Shown: positions 8,893 through 18,273 of the stretch, piece after piece
Position numbering within the stretch: position 1 is the stretch's first letter
How the letters are laid out: every line of letters begins with the position of its first letter
From: Mycolicibacterium cosmeticum
GTDB lineage: Bacteria; Actinomycetota; Actinomycetes; Mycobacteriales; Mycobacteriaceae
Length of the DNA stretch: 64,000 nucleotides
NCBI RefSeq assembly: GCF_000613185.1
Contig: NZ_CCBB010000002.1
Location: forward strand, 372,001-436,000
Reading direction: 5' to 3'
Notes under the pieces: model-generated
Databases searched by the model: none
What the model was told of the DNA's origin: nothing
What the model saw: the letters and a program-made list of their open reading frames with translations, nothing else
Program-made: the position numbers and the translations under genes

Positions 8893-9343
8893 GCACCTCC
8901 AGCGCCTTGTCGGCGTGGGTGTCCATGCTGAACTCGCTGGCAATCACCGCCAGGATGGTGCGGTCGGTGTCGATGACGAAGGTGGTCCGCTTGACCGGCA
9001 TCAGCTTGCCGAGCAGGCCGCGCTTCACCCCGAACTGGCTGGCCACCACGCCCTCGGTGTCCGACAACAGCGGGTAGTCGAAGTTCTGCTGATCGGCGAA
9101 GCGGGCCTGCTTGTCCACCGCGTCGGCGCTGATTCCGACCCTGGTCGCGCCGACGGCGGCGAATTCGGCGGCCAGGTCGCGGAAGTGGCAGGCCTCCTTG
9201 GTGCACCCCGGTGTCATCGCCGCCGGGTAGAAGAACAGCACCACCGGTCCGTCGGCCAGCAGCCCGGACAGGCTGCGCACGGTGCCCGTCTGGTCGGGAA
9301 GCTCGAACTCCGCGACGGTGTCACCCGTGTTCAAGGCAGTCAT
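8879..9343 (-). CDS. bcpB: Thioredoxin-dependent peroxiredoxin, BCP/PrxQ type
   Basis: 154-residue cytoplasmic thiol peroxidase. Active-site segment [18 protein letters not shown] carries the peroxidatic Cys and a second Cys five residues later, typical of PrxQ/BCP. Start [20 protein letters not shown] is a family hallmark. In M. tuberculosis, bcpB (Rv1608c) lies in the same place and orientation next to trpE. Divergent from trpE with about 80 bases between starts. Confidence 0.92.
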   Translation of the reverse strand: MTALNTGDTVAEFELPDQTGTVRSLSGLLADGPVVLFFYPAAMTPGCTKEACHFRDLAAEFAAVGATRVGISADAVDKQARFADQQNFDYPLLSDTEGVVASQFGVKRGLLGKLMPVKRTTFVIDTDRTILAVIASEFSMDTHADKALEVLRAR

Positions 9344-9424
9344 GGCTGATGACGCTACCGGGCGGATGAAGCGACGGTGCTACGCACGCCGAGGTCACTG
9401 TGGTCCGTCTGGGAGGATTGCCCC

Positions 9425-10978
9425 GTGCAAGAACATTCCCCGGTCGCTCCGCTCCAGCCCGCCGGATCACTGGCATCAACCACCTCACGCGAGGATTTCC
9501 GGGCACTGGCAGCCGAGCACCGGGTGGTCCCGGTGACCCGCAAGGTGCTCGCCGACAGCGAGACCCCGCTGTCGGCATACCGGAAACTGGCCGCCAACCG
9601 CCCCGGCACCTTCCTGCTGGAGTCGGCGGAGAACGGGCGGTCGTGGTCACGCTGGTCGTTCATCGGCGCCGGTGCGCCCTCGGCGCTGACGGTGCGCGAC
9701 GGCGAGGCCGTGTGGCTGGGCAGCACCCCGCAGGGCGCCCCGTCCGGGGGTGACCCGCTGCACGCGCTGCGCAGCACGCTGGACCTGCTGGCCACCGCGC
9801 CGGTGCCCGGCCTGCCGCCGCTGTCCTCGGGCCTGGTCGGCTTCTTCGCCTACGACCTGGTGCGCCGGCTAGAGCGGCTGCCCGAACTCACGGTCGACGA
9901 CCTGCACCTGCCCGACATGCTGCTGCTGCTGGCCACCGATATCGCCGCCGTCGACCACCACGAGGGCACCATCACGCTGATCGCCAACGCGGTGAACTGG
10001 AACGGCACCGACGAGCGGGTCGACTGGGCCTACGACGATGCGGTGGCTCGCCTCGATGTCATGACGGCCGCGCTGGGGGAGCCGCTGCATTCGTCGGTGG
10101 CCACCTTCTCCCGGCCCGCACCGCAGCACCGCTCACAGCGCACTGTCGACGAGTACACCGCCATCGTCGACAAGCTCGTCGGTGACATCGAAGCCGGCGA
10201 GGCGTTCCAGGTGGTGCCGTCGCAGCGGTTCGAGATGACCACCACCGCCGATCCCATCGACGTGTACCGGATGCTGCGGGTGACCAATCCCAGCCCCTAC
10301 ATGTATCTGTTCAACGCGCCCGACGCCGAAGGCGGCCTGGACTTCTCGATCGTCGGTTCCAGCCCCGAGGCCCTGGTCACCGTGCAGGACGGCAAGGCCA
10401 CCACCCATCCGATCGCCGGCACCCGGTGGCGCGGTGCCACCGAGGAGGAAGACGTCCTGCTGGAGAAGGAACTGCTGGCCGACGACAAGGAACGCGCCGA
10501 GCACCTCATGCTCGTCGACCTGGGCCGCAACGACCTGGGCCGGGTATGCGAGCCCGGCACCGTGCGGGTCGAGGACTACAGCCACATCGAGCGCTACAGC
10601 CACGTCATGCACCTCGTCTCGACCGTCACCGGGCACCTGGCCGAGGGCCGCACCGCCCTGGACGCGGTGACCGCCTGCTTCCCGGCAGGCACGTTGTCCG
10701 GAGCACCGAAGGTGCGGGCCATGGAACTCATCGAGGAGGTCGAGCTGACCCGGCGCGGGCTGTACGGCGGGGTGCTCGGCTACCTGGACTTCGCCGGCAA
10801 TGCCGACTTCGCGATCGCCATCCGCACCGCACTGATGCGCGGCGGCACCGCCTACGTGCAGGCCGGCGGCGGCGTGGTGGCCGACTCGAACGGGCCTTAC
10901 GAGTACAACGAGTCCGCCAACAAGGCCAAGGCGGTGCTGGCCGCCGTGGCCGCCGCCGAGACACTGGTTGTGCCGTGA
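9425..10978 (+). CDS. trpE: Anthranilate synthase component I
   Basis: 517 residues. Chorismate plus glutamine-derived ammonia to anthranilate, first step of tryptophan synthesis. Motifs: N-terminal [22 protein letters not shown] with the tryptophan feedback pocket (LLES), and the chorismate-binding core with [39 protein letters not shown] and a C-terminal GGGVVADSN segment. GTG at 9425 chosen: GGAGG at 9412-9416 lies eight bases upstream; an in-frame GTG at 9377 is less likely. Stop overlaps the next gene by four bases. Confidence 0.96.
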   Translation: MQEHSPVAPLQPAGSLASTTSREDFRALAAEHRVVPVTRKVLADSETPLSAYRKLAANRPGTFLLESAENGRSWSRWSFIGAGAPSALTVRDGEAVWLGSTPQGAPSGGDPLHALRSTLDLLATAPVPGLPPLSSGLVGFFAYDLVRRLERLPELTVDDLHLPDMLLLLATDIAAVDHHEGTITLIANAVNWNGTDERVDWAYDDAVARLDVMTAALGEPLHSSVATFSRPAPQHRSQRTVDEYTAIVDKLVGDIEAGEAFQVVPSQRFEMTTTADPIDVYRMLRVTNPSPYMYLFNAPDAEGGLDFSIVGSSPEALVTVQDGKATTHPIAGTRWRGATEEEDVLLEKELLADDKERAEHLMLVDLGRNDLGRVCEPGTVRVEDYSHIERYSHVMHLVSTVTGHLAEGRTALDAVTACFPAGTLSGAPKVRAMELIEEVELTRRGLYGGVLGYLDFAGNADFAIAIRTALMRGGTAYVQAGGGVVADSNGPYEYNESANKAKAVLAAVAAAETLVVP

Positions 10979-11574
10979 TCCGGATCGCGCAGGCCCTGCT
11001 GGCGCTCGCGGCGCTGGCGTTGTGGGGTGCGTCGCGGCTGACATGGGTGCAGGTGCAGTCCTTCGACGGTCTCGGCCAGCCGAAGACCTCGACGCTGACG
11101 GGCGCCCAATGGTCGACGGCGCTGGTGCCGTTGGCGCTGGTGCTGCTGGCCGCGGCGGTCGCGGCACTGGCCGTGCGCGGCTGGGCGCTGCGACTGCTGG
11201 CGGTGCTGGTGGCCGTCTGCAGCGCCGCGCTGGCCTACCTGGGCATCAGCTTGTGGGTGGTCCGCGACATCGCGGTGCGCGGCGCCGACCTGGCGCAGGT
11301 CCCGGTCGCCGCGCTGGTCGGTTCGTCGCGCCAGTACGTGGGCGCCGGGGTGACGGTGGCCGCGGCGGTGCTGACCCTGGCGGCCGCGGTGCTGCTGATC
11401 CGGTCCGCCGCGACCGCGCGCGGCACCAAGTACGTCGCACCGGCCGCCCGCCGGGACGCGGTCAACAGGGAAAGCACAGCGGACGCGATGTCGGAGCGGA
11501 TGATCTGGGATGCGCTCGACGAGGGGTCGGACCCAACGGACCCGGACGCGGGTTCTGACACGAAGGGTCGGTGA
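10975..11574 (+). CDS. TIGR02234-family membrane protein of the trp operon
   Basis: 199 residues with four predicted membrane helices (about 3-20, 45-67, 72-95 and 120-142) and a polar acidic C-terminal tail. It corresponds to the actinobacterial trp-region conserved hypothetical membrane protein (Rv1610 in M. tuberculosis), always between trpE and trpC. Function unknown. GTG start overlaps the trpE stop by four bases. Confidence 0.88.
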   Translation: MIRIAQALLALAALALWGASRLTWVQVQSFDGLGQPKTSTLTGAQWSTALVPLALVLLAAAVAALAVRGWALRLLAVLVAVCSAALAYLGISLWVVRDIAVRGADLAQVPVAALVGSSRQYVGAGVTVAAAVLTLAAAVLLIRSAATARGTKYVAPAARRDAVNRESTADAMSERMIWDALDEGSDPTDPDAGSDTKGR

Positions 11575-11654
11575 TCATCGGTGTGGTGCAGGCGACTAAC
11601 CTCTAGGCAGATCAATCCGGGAGCGTCCCGGCCGACGGAGAAGGACGAGGGCTC

Positions 11655-12473
11655 ATGAGTTCGGGGACCGTGCTCGACTCCATCATCGAAGGAGTTCGCG
11701 CCGACGTTGCCGCCCGTGAAGCCGCGGTTCCGTTCGCCGACATCAAACAGCGGGCCAAGGACGCGCCGCCGCCGCTGGACGTGATGGCGGCGTTGCGGGA
11801 GCCGGGCATCGGCGTCATCGCGGAAGTCAAGCGGGCCAGCCCGTCACGGGGTGAGCTGGCGTCCATCGCGGACCCGGCGGAACTGGCCAGGGCCTACCAG
11901 GACGGCGGCGCGCGGGTGATCAGCGTGCTGACCGAGCAGCGCCGGTTCAACGGTTCGCTCGACGACCTGGACGCGGTCCGCGCCGCGGTGTCGATTCCGG
12001 TGCTGCGCAAGGACTTCATCGTCGGGCCCTACCAGATCCACGAGGCCCGCGCGCACGGCGCCGACATGCTGCTGCTCATCGTCGCGGCCCTGGAGCAGGA
12101 CGCGTTGGTGTCCATGCTGGACCGCACCGAATCGCTGGGCATGACCGCGTTGGTCGAGGTGCACACCGAGGAAGAGGCCGACCGCGCCCTGCAGGCCGGC
12201 GCCACCCTGATCGGGGTCAACGCCCGCGACCTCAAGACGCTCGAGGTCGACCGGGACTGCTTCGCCCGGATCGCCCCCGGGTTGCCCAGCAGCGTCATCC
12301 GGGTCGCCGAGTCCGGCGTGCGCGGCACCGCGGACCTGCTGGCCTATGCCGGCGCCGGCGCCGACGCGGTGCTGGTCGGCGAGGGCCTGGTGACCAGCGG
12401 GGATCCGCGCAGCGCCGTCGCCGACCTGGTGACCGCCGGTACCCATCCGTCCTGCCCCAAGCCCGCCCGTTAG
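11655..12473 (+). CDS. trpC: Indole-3-glycerol phosphate synthase
   Basis: 272-residue beta/alpha barrel. IGPS signatures: [13 protein letters not shown] (catalytic Lys and phosphate site), [39 protein letters not shown] and ESGVRG. Converts CdRP to indole-3-glycerol phosphate. Stand-alone, not fused to TrpF, in line with PriA supplying that activity. ATG preceded by a purine-rich GAAGGACGAGG. Stop TAG abuts the trpB ATG directly. Confidence 0.97.
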   Translation: MSSGTVLDSIIEGVRADVAAREAAVPFADIKQRAKDAPPPLDVMAALREPGIGVIAEVKRASPSRGELASIADPAELARAYQDGGARVISVLTEQRRFNGSLDDLDAVRAAVSIPVLRKDFIVGPYQIHEARAHGADMLLLIVAALEQDALVSMLDRTESLGMTALVEVHTEEEADRALQAGATLIGVNARDLKTLEVDRDCFARIAPGLPSSVIRVAESGVRGTADLLAYAGAGADAVLVGEGLVTSGDPRSAVADLVTAGTHPSCPKPAR

Positions 12474-13733
12474 ATGGCGGATATCTCCGGCCCGCAACTG
12501 CCCCGCATGAGCGCGGCGGTGGCCGAACACACCAGCCATGACCCGGACGCGAAGGGTCATTTCGGCGCCTACGGTGGCCGTCTGGTCCCCGAGGCCCTGA
12601 TGGCCGTGATCGAGGAGGTCACCGCCGCCTACGACAAGGTGCGGCGCGACCAGGCCTTCCTCGACGAACTCGACCGGCTGCAGCGGCACTACACCGGCCG
12701 CCCATCGCCGCTGTACGAGGCGGCCCGGCTCGGTGAGCACGCCGGCGGCGCGCGCCTGTTCCTCAAGCGCGAGGACCTCAACCACACCGGATCGCACAAG
12801 ATCAACAACGTGCTCGGACAGGCGTTGCTGGCCAAGCAGATGGGCAAGACCCGTGTCATCGCCGAGACCGGCGCCGGTCAGCACGGGGTGGCGACCGCCA
12901 CCGCGTGTGCGCTGATGGGCTTGGACTGCGTCATCTACATGGGCGCGGTGGACACCGCGCGCCAGGCGCTCAACGTGGCCCGGATGCGGCTGCTCGGGGC
13001 GCAGGTGATCTCGGTGGAATCCGGCTCGAAGACCCTCAAGGACGCGATCAACGAGGCGTTCCGGGATTGGGTGACCAACGCCGATGACACCTACTACTGC
13101 TTCGGTACCGCGGCGGGCCCGCACCCGTTCCCGCTCATGGTGCGCGACTTCCAGCGCATCATCGGGATGGAGGCCCGGGCGCAGATCCTGGAGCAGGCCG
13201 GCCGGCTGCCCGATGCGGTGACGGCGTGTGTGGGCGGCGGGTCCAACGCGATCGGGGTGTTCCACGCCTTCATCGACGATCCCGGCGTGCGTCTGATCGG
13301 TTTCGAGGCCGCCGGTGACGGGGTGGAGACCGGCAGGCACGCCGCGACGTTCACCGGTGGATCACCGGGCGCCTTCCAGGGGTCGTTCTCCTACCTGCTG
13401 CAGGACGAGGACGGGCAGACCATCGAATCCCATTCCATCTCAGCAGGTTTGGACTATCCCGGGGTCGGTCCCGAGCATGCGCTGCTCAAGGACATCGGGC
13501 GCGCCGAGTACCGGCCGATCACCGATACCGAGGCGATGGACGCGTTCTCGCTGCTGTGTCGCACCGAGGGCATCATCCCGGCCATCGAGTCCGCCCATGC
13601 GGTGGCCGGTGCGCTGAAACTCGGTGCGGAACTCGGGCCGTCCTCGGTGATCGTGGTGAACCTGTCCGGTCGCGGTGACAAGGACGTCGAGACCGCGGGC
13701 AAATGGTTCGGGCTATTGGACGGTGATTCGTGA
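12474..13733 (+). CDS. trpB: Tryptophan synthase beta chain
   Basis: 419 residues, PLP enzyme joining indole and serine. PLP lysine is Lys109 in HTGSHKINN; other signatures are [38 protein letters not shown] and SGRGDKD near the C-terminus. ATG begins on the base after the trpC stop. Stop overlaps trpA by four bases (GTGA). Normal length for the TrpB1 class. Confidence 0.97.
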   Translation: MADISGPQLPRMSAAVAEHTSHDPDAKGHFGAYGGRLVPEALMAVIEEVTAAYDKVRRDQAFLDELDRLQRHYTGRPSPLYEAARLGEHAGGARLFLKREDLNHTGSHKINNVLGQALLAKQMGKTRVIAETGAGQHGVATATACALMGLDCVIYMGAVDTARQALNVARMRLLGAQVISVESGSKTLKDAINEAFRDWVTNADDTYYCFGTAAGPHPFPLMVRDFQRIIGMEARAQILEQAGRLPDAVTACVGGGSNAIGVFHAFIDDPGVRLIGFEAAGDGVETGRHAATFTGGSPGAFQGSFSYLLQDEDGQTIESHSISAGLDYPGVGPEHALLKDIGRAEYRPITDTEAMDAFSLLCRTEGIIPAIESAHAVAGALKLGAELGPSSVIVVNLSGRGDKDVETAGKWFGLLDGDS

Positions 13734-14518
13734 GCCGACTCGGCACCCTGTTCGACACGTGCCGCGCCGAGGGGCGTTCCGCACTGATCGGCTACCTCCC
13801 GACCGGCTATCCCGATGTGGACACCTCCATTGAGGCGATGGTGGCGCTCGTCGAATCCGGTTGCGACATCGTCGAAGTGGGTGTCGCGTATTCGGATCCG
13901 GGGATGGACGGGCCGACCATCGCCAGGGCGACCGAGGTCGCGTTGGCCGGTGGGGTGCGGGTGCGTGACGCGCTGCGGGCCGTCGAGGCGATCAGCAACG
14001 CCGGTGGACGGGCCGTGGTGATGACGTATTGGAATCCGGTGTTGCGTTGGGGCGTGGACGCTTTCGCGCGCGACCTGGCAGCCGCCGGGGGCATGGGGTT
14101 GATCACCCCGGATCTGATCCCGGACGAGGCGGGGGACTGGGTGGCGGCCTCCGAGCAGCACGATCTGGACCGCATCTTCCTGGTGGCGCCGTCGTCCACC
14201 CCGGAGCGGTTGGCCGCGACGGTGCAGGCGTCGCGCGGGTTCGTCTACGCCGCCTCGACGATGGGTGTGACCGGTGCCCGGGACGCGGTGTCCAACGCGG
14301 CCCCGGAGCTGGTGCAGCGGATCAGGGAGATCTCCGACATCCCGGTGGGGGTCGGCCTCGGCGTGCGCTCGCGTGAGCAGGCGGCCGAGATCGGCGCCTA
14401 TGCCGACGGTGTGATCGTGGGATCGGCGCTGGTGTCCGCGCTCGATGCCGGCGTTCCCGCGGTGCGGGCGCTGACCGCGGAGCTTTCCGAGGGTGTCCGA
14501 CAGGGGATTCCCGCATGA
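13730..14518 (+). CDS. trpA: Tryptophan synthase alpha chain
   Basis: 262-residue barrel cleaving indole-3-glycerol phosphate. Catalytic Glu49 and Asp60 are visible in [19 protein letters not shown]; the usual phenylalanine-type PFSDP is AYSDP here, as in other mycobacteria. [10 protein letters not shown] and GVGLGVRS phosphate loops are present. GTG start overlaps trpB; stop overlaps lgt (ATGA). Confidence 0.97.
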   Translation: MSRLGTLFDTCRAEGRSALIGYLPTGYPDVDTSIEAMVALVESGCDIVEVGVAYSDPGMDGPTIARATEVALAGGVRVRDALRAVEAISNAGGRAVVMTYWNPVLRWGVDAFARDLAAAGGMGLITPDLIPDEAGDWVAASEQHDLDRIFLVAPSSTPERLAATVQASRGFVYAASTMGVTGARDAVSNAAPELVQRIREISDIPVGVGLGVRSREQAAEIGAYADGVIVGSALVSALDAGVPAVRALTAELSEGVRQGIPA

Positions 14519-16377
14519 CCGAGACGATCCTGGCCTATATCCCGAGCCCGGCGCAGGGCGTGTGGCATATCGGTCCGGTCCCGATCCGGGCGTATGCGCT
14601 GTGCATCATCGCCGGTATCGTCGCGGCGCTGATCATCGGCGACCGCCGGTGGGTGGCGCGCGGCGGCGAGCCGGGCGTCATCTATGACATCGCCTTGCTG
14701 GCGGTGCCGTTCGGGCTCGTCGGCGGCCGGCTTTACCACGTGATGACCGACTGGAAGACGTACTTCGGTGACGGTGGCGCCGGGTTGGGTGCGGCGTTCC
14801 GGATCTGGGACGGCGGCCTGGGGATCTGGGGCGCGGTGGCGCTCGGGGCCGTCGGGGCGTGGATCGGCTGCCGGATGCGCGGGATTCCGTTGCCCGCGTT
14901 CGGTGATGCGATCGCGCCGGGGATCATCCTGGCCCAGGCGATCGGGCGGTTGGGCAACTACTTCAACCAGGAGCTGTACGGCCGTGAGACCACGGTGCCG
15001 TGGGGCTTGGAGATCTACGAGCGGCGCGACGCCAGCGGCGCGCTGAACACCCTGAACGGTGTGTCCGACGGGCAACTCGTCGCGGTGGTGCACCCGACGT
15101 TCCTGTACGAGTTGTTGTGGAACGTACTGATCTTCGCGCTGCTGCTGTGGATCGACAAGCGGTTCAACATCGGGCACGGCCGGTTGTTCGCGCTGTACGT
15201 GGCCGGCTACTGCGTGGGCCGGTTCTGGGTGGAGTTGATGCGCAGCGACCCGGCGTCCATGCCCGTCGACGGTATCCGGGTGAACACCTTCACCTCGACA
15301 TTCGTCTTCATCGCGGCGGTGGTGTACATCATGGTCGCGCCGAAGGGCAGAGAAGCCCCGGAGTCGTTGCGCGGCAAGCAGGACGCGGATGCGGAGTCCC
15401 CGGTCGAGGACATTCTGGCCAAGGAACTCGCGACCGTCGGCGCGACCACCGGTGTGGTGGCGGCCGCGACCGTCGCCGGTGATGCCGAGGATGACGATGC
15501 CGCCGCCGTGGGCGATACCGAGGCTGACGAGGCCGAGGATGTCGCGGAGGAAGCCGAGGCAGCGGACGAGGCCGAAGAGCCCGTCGATGCCGACACCCTC
15601 GAGGTGGCCGAGGAGCCAGTCGAGGACGAGTCCGAGCCCTTCGACGTCGGTCACGAGTTGGAGGCTGCCGCGGAGTCGTTGGCGGCCGAGCACGAGGGCG
15701 CCGAGGGCGCGGGCGAGTCTGAGGACGGTGCCGACGCTGCGGTGGAAGACGAGGCCGAAGTCGAACCCGCGGGTGAAGCCGAGGCTGCCGTGGACGAGGC
15801 CGCCGAGGGCGATTCGGACGCCGAACCCGCGGGCGAAGTCGAGCCGGTTGAGGAACCAGCGGAAGTAGCGGCTGACGACGCCGAGACTCCCGCCGAGTCT
15901 GATAGCGCCGAGGCCGAAGTCGAACCCGCGGGTGAAGCCGAGGCTGCCGTGGACGAGGCCGCCGAGGGCGATTCGGACGCCGAACCTGCCAGCGAAGCAG
16001 AGGCTGCTGAGGAACCAGCGGAAGTGGCCGCTGAGGAGGCGGAGACTCCCGCCGATTCTGATAGCGCCGAGGCCGAAGTCGAACCCGCGGGTGAAGCTGA
16101 GGCTGCCGTGGACGAGGCCGCCGAGGGTGATTCGGACGCCGAACCCGCGAGCGAAGTCGAGCCGGTTGAGGAACCAGAGGAAGAAACGGCCCAGACCGAC
16201 TCGGACGGCGAGGACAATGCCGATGAGGCAGTGGCGCAGCCTGAAGCTGAAGCCACAGAAGGTGGTTCGCCGGATAAAGAGCCCGCCGACGAGAAAGACG
16301 AGCCGGCCGTCGAACAACCGGCAGCCGCCGAACCGCCCCGGCGCACCCCGCGTTGGTGGCGCCGCACCAACGGCTGA
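14515..16377 (+). CDS. lgt: Prolipoprotein diacylglyceryl transferase with long acidic repeat tail
   Basis: 620 residues; the catalytic membrane part is residues 1 to about 280. It transfers diacylglycerol to the lipobox Cys of prelipoproteins. Signatures: GLVGGRLYHVMTDW, DGGLGIWGAVALG, IGRLGNYFNQELYGRETTV, VHPTFLYELLWN and GRFWVELMRSDP, with about seven membrane helices. From about residue 285 a 330-residue cytoplasmic tail of Glu, Ala, Asp and Pro follows, containing near-perfect 53-residue repeats, and ends with a basic aromatic cap (RRTPRWWRRTNG). Long tails are known in mycobacterial Lgt; repeats this regular are noteworthy. ATG overlaps the trpA stop. Confidence 0.95.
   Translation: MTETILAYIPSPAQGVWHIGPVPIRAYALCIIAGIVAALIIGDRRWVARGGEPGVIYDIALLAVPFGLVGGRLYHVMTDWKTYFGDGGAGLGAAFRIWDGGLGIWGAVALGAVGAWIGCRMRGIPLPAFGDAIAPGIILAQAIGRLGNYFNQELYGRETTVPWGLEIYERRDASGALNTLNGVSDGQLVAVVHPTFLYELLWNVLIFALLLWIDKRFNIGHGRLFALYVAGYCVGRFWVELMRSDPASMPVDGIRVNTFTSTFVFIAAVVYIMVAPKGREAPESLRGKQDADAESPVEDILAKELATVGATTGVVAAATVAGDAEDDDAAAVGDTEADEAEDVAEEAEAADEAEEPVDADTLEVAEEPVEDESEPFDVGHELEAAAESLAAEHEGAEGAGESEDGADAAVEDEAEVEPAGEAEAAVDEAAEGDSDAEPAGEVEPVEEPAEVAADDAETPAESDSAEAEVEPAGEAEAAVDEAAEGDSDAEPASEAEAAEEPAEVAAEEAETPADSDSAEAEVEPAGEAEAAVDEAAEGDSDAEPASEVEPVEEPEEETAQTDSDGEDNADEAVAQPEAEATEGGSPDKEPADEKDEPAVEQPAAAEPPRRTPRWWRRTNG
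15751..16186 (+). repeat. 159-bp in-frame tandem repeat inside lgt
   Basis: The segment beginning GAGGCCGAAGTCGAACCC recurs at 15751, 15910 and 16069, an exact period of 159 bp (53 codons), about 2.7 copies. Each copy encodes EAEVEPAGEAEAAVDEAAEG followed by DSDAEPA and a more variable half. Copies differ by a few substitutions. A repeat of this size is prone to copy-number change by recombination or slippage and would change only the tail length. Confidence 0.9.
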
Positions 16378-16408
16378 CCCGACCGCAGCAACCTGAGTGC
16401 GACGCCGA

Positions 16409-17854
16409 TTACGGGTCGTCGCCCCCGCCTTCCGTATCCGCTGGGCGCAGCAGCTCTTCGGGGTGGAAGTGGTGATTGATGCGGTCTTGGCCGGTGTCGA
16501 GCAGGGCCGGCGGATGCCATTGGGCACGGCCGGTGGTCGGGTCGATCGTGGTGGTCCATCCGGATTGGTAGGCCAGTCGGTTGTCGGGACCGCATCCCAG
16601 CACGATGGTGTCGGCATTGGTCTCACCGCCGGCGGCCCAATCGAGGCCGGCGTGGTTGGCCTGGCAGCGGTCGGCGGGGGCGAAGCAGCCGGGCCGAGTG
16701 CATCCGCGGTCCCTGGAGATCGCGACCAGGCGTTGGGCTTTGGACGCCAGGCGTTTGGTACGGCCGAGGTAGAGCGGCTCGGCGGTGTGGTGCTTGAACA
16801 CCAGCAGGTAGTGATGGGCATGAGCAGCCAGTCGGATGAGGTCGGGGATGGGGATCTTCACTCCGCTGCTGCTGTGGGCGACCCCAGCGCCGCTCTCCAG
16901 TTCCGCCAGGGTCGTCGAGACGACCACGGTGACCGGCAGCCCGCTGTGCTGGCCGAGTTTCTTGGACATCAAGATTTCCCGGCACAGGGTCTTGAAGGCG
17001 TCGTGGCTGCGGCGGGCCGCGCTGCGGGTATCGCGTTCGGCGGCCTCGGCCTGGCGTCGTTCGGCGTCCATCTCCGGCGGCGCATCGGGATCGAGCGGGT
17101 TGGGGCTGGGATTGGCGAGGGGTTCGGCGTCGGCGGGGTTGTTGATCCCGGGCGCCGCCCAGACGGATTCGATGGCTTTGAAATACGCGGCGGCCTCGGC
17201 GTCGACATGGCCCGAGACGCGGTGCATCCCGTCGGCGTCCTGAGGTCCCAGCCGCAGGCCCGGTTGATGGGCGGCCAGGTCCGGACCGGAGCCGTCTTGG
17301 TTGAGTAGATACAGCATCTGGGCGCCGACATCTTTGACCGTCTCGGGCGGGTTCGAAGCCGCGATGCCCACCAGGGTGCGTTCCCACTCCGCGCGGTCGG
17401 TGGCGGTGGTGTAGCGCTCGGATTTGCGCAGCACGTCGCGAATGTGGCCGGCGTGTTCGAGATTGATCGTCCCCGATGCCAGCGCTTCGGCACACGCGGG
17501 CAGGACCGGCTCAAGGACATCGCCGCCGATGACAAATCGCGGCCCCAGGTGCTCGGCATCTTTCACCCTGGTCTTGGCCTGGGCCTGGCTGATACCCAGG
17601 CGTAAGGCCAGGATGTCCGGCCAGGATTTCCCGCCCATCTCATGGGCGGTGGCCTGATTCTGCAGTGCGGCCAGGATCCGGTGGTCGGCACACGCGGTGA
17701 TCCGGGTCTGGCGTTCCCGGCGCGATTGCAGTTCCAGCAGCTCGGCAACCGAGAACGCGGTGAAATCCATTCCGGCGAGCTGTTCGGCCGCAGCGTCGAG
17801 GACGTCGAAAGCGGCCAACGCCACTTCTCGATCGGCCACCGAATTCGCAAGCAT
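16409..17854 (-). CDS. DUF222/HNH endonuclease protein (13E12 repeat family)
   Basis: 481 residues. N-terminal DUF222 helical domain (to about residue 340) is followed by an HNH module: GCTRPGCFAPADRCQANHAG, DWAAGGETNADTIVLGCGPDNR. The module is somewhat degenerate because the usual second His of the GPDH segment is Asn. These proteins are multicopy in mycobacteria (13E12 family) and associated with recombination or mobile DNA; the biochemical role is not settled. ATG at 17854 lies next to a TTCGAA sequence seen in front of many such genes. Convergent with lgt. Confidence 0.88.
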   Translation of the reverse strand: MLANSVADREVALAAFDVLDAAAEQLAGMDFTAFSVAELLELQSRRERQTRITACADHRILAALQNQATAHEMGGKSWPDILALRLGISQAQAKTRVKDAEHLGPRFVIGGDVLEPVLPACAEALASGTINLEHAGHIRDVLRKSERYTTATDRAEWERTLVGIAASNPPETVKDVGAQMLYLLNQDGSGPDLAAHQPGLRLGPQDADGMHRVSGHVDAEAAAYFKAIESVWAAPGINNPADAEPLANPSPNPLDPDAPPEMDAERRQAEAAERDTRSAARRSHDAFKTLCREILMSKKLGQHSGLPVTVVVSTTLAELESGAGVAHSSSGVKIPIPDLIRLAAHAHHYLLVFKHHTAEPLYLGRTKRLASKAQRLVAISRDRGCTRPGCFAPADRCQANHAGLDWAAGGETNADTIVLGCGPDNRLAYQSGWTTTIDPTTGRAQWHPPALLDTGQDRINHHFHPEELLRPADTEGGGDDP

Positions 17855-17948
17855 GTTCGAATTCTATCGAGCGGTGGCGACAGCGTCAGAAGTTATCCAC
17901 AGGACCAAAAGCTATCCACAACAGCATGATTCGGTCTTGCGCGGAAGC

Positions 17949-18245
17949 TCAGAGCGTGATCCGGATCTGCCCGTCCACCTCGGCGACGTCATAGCTGCGC
18001 ACCGGATCGCCACCGCCGGCCTGGGTTCCGGTGCACAGGTCGAAGGTCGCGCCGTGCAGCGGACACACCACCACCTGGTCGTCGGCCAGCCCATCGGCCA
18101 GCGGCCCGCCCTTGTGGGGGCACACCGCGTCCACCGCGCGCAGCGAGCCGTCGCGTAGGCGGAACACCGCGATCTGGGCATCATCGACGGCGAACGTCCG
18201 GCCCTCGCCGACCGGAATCTGGGAGACCGGCCCCAAGTAACTCAT
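17949..18245 (-). CDS. nirD: Nitrite reductase (NADH) small subunit, Rieske type
   Basis: 98 residues with the Rieske [2Fe-2S] ligands CPHKG and CPLHG about 17 residues apart. NirD partners the siroheme subunit NirB in reduction of nitrite to ammonium in the cytoplasm. ATG at 18245 chosen (MSYLGPVSQIPVGEG) with GAGGG just upstream; a TTG 24 bases further up is unlikely. It follows nirB by 28 bases on the same strand. Confidence 0.93.
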   Translation of the reverse strand: MSYLGPVSQIPVGEGRTFAVDDAQIAVFRLRDGSLRAVDAVCPHKGGPLADGLADDQVVVCPLHGATFDLCTGTQAGGGDPVRSYDVAEVDGQIRITL

Positions 18246-18273
18246 CGCGGCCCTCGGCTCTTCGCGCAAGCGC

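Noticed and set aside
7270..8943. A 557-codon minus-strand open frame opposite the leuA-like gene
   Set aside because: No recognisable domain, no ribosome site, and it overlaps well-supported genes on the plus strand and the GntR gene.
9344..9424. Tryptophan leader peptide before trpE (two Trp codons in an open frame at about 9398-9412)
   Set aside because: The frame is continuous with trpE itself, there is no short stop-bounded peptide with clustered Trp, and no competing hairpins were found in the 80-base gap.
15751..16186. Direct repeats considered as a CRISPR-like array or integrated tandem DNA element
   Set aside because: The repeats are in frame with lgt, are multiples of three and have no spacers.
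15651..16595. Ser/Ala-rich open frame opposite the lgt repeat tail
   Set aside because: It only mirrors the repeated acidic codons of lgt; composition is explained by the plus-strand gene.
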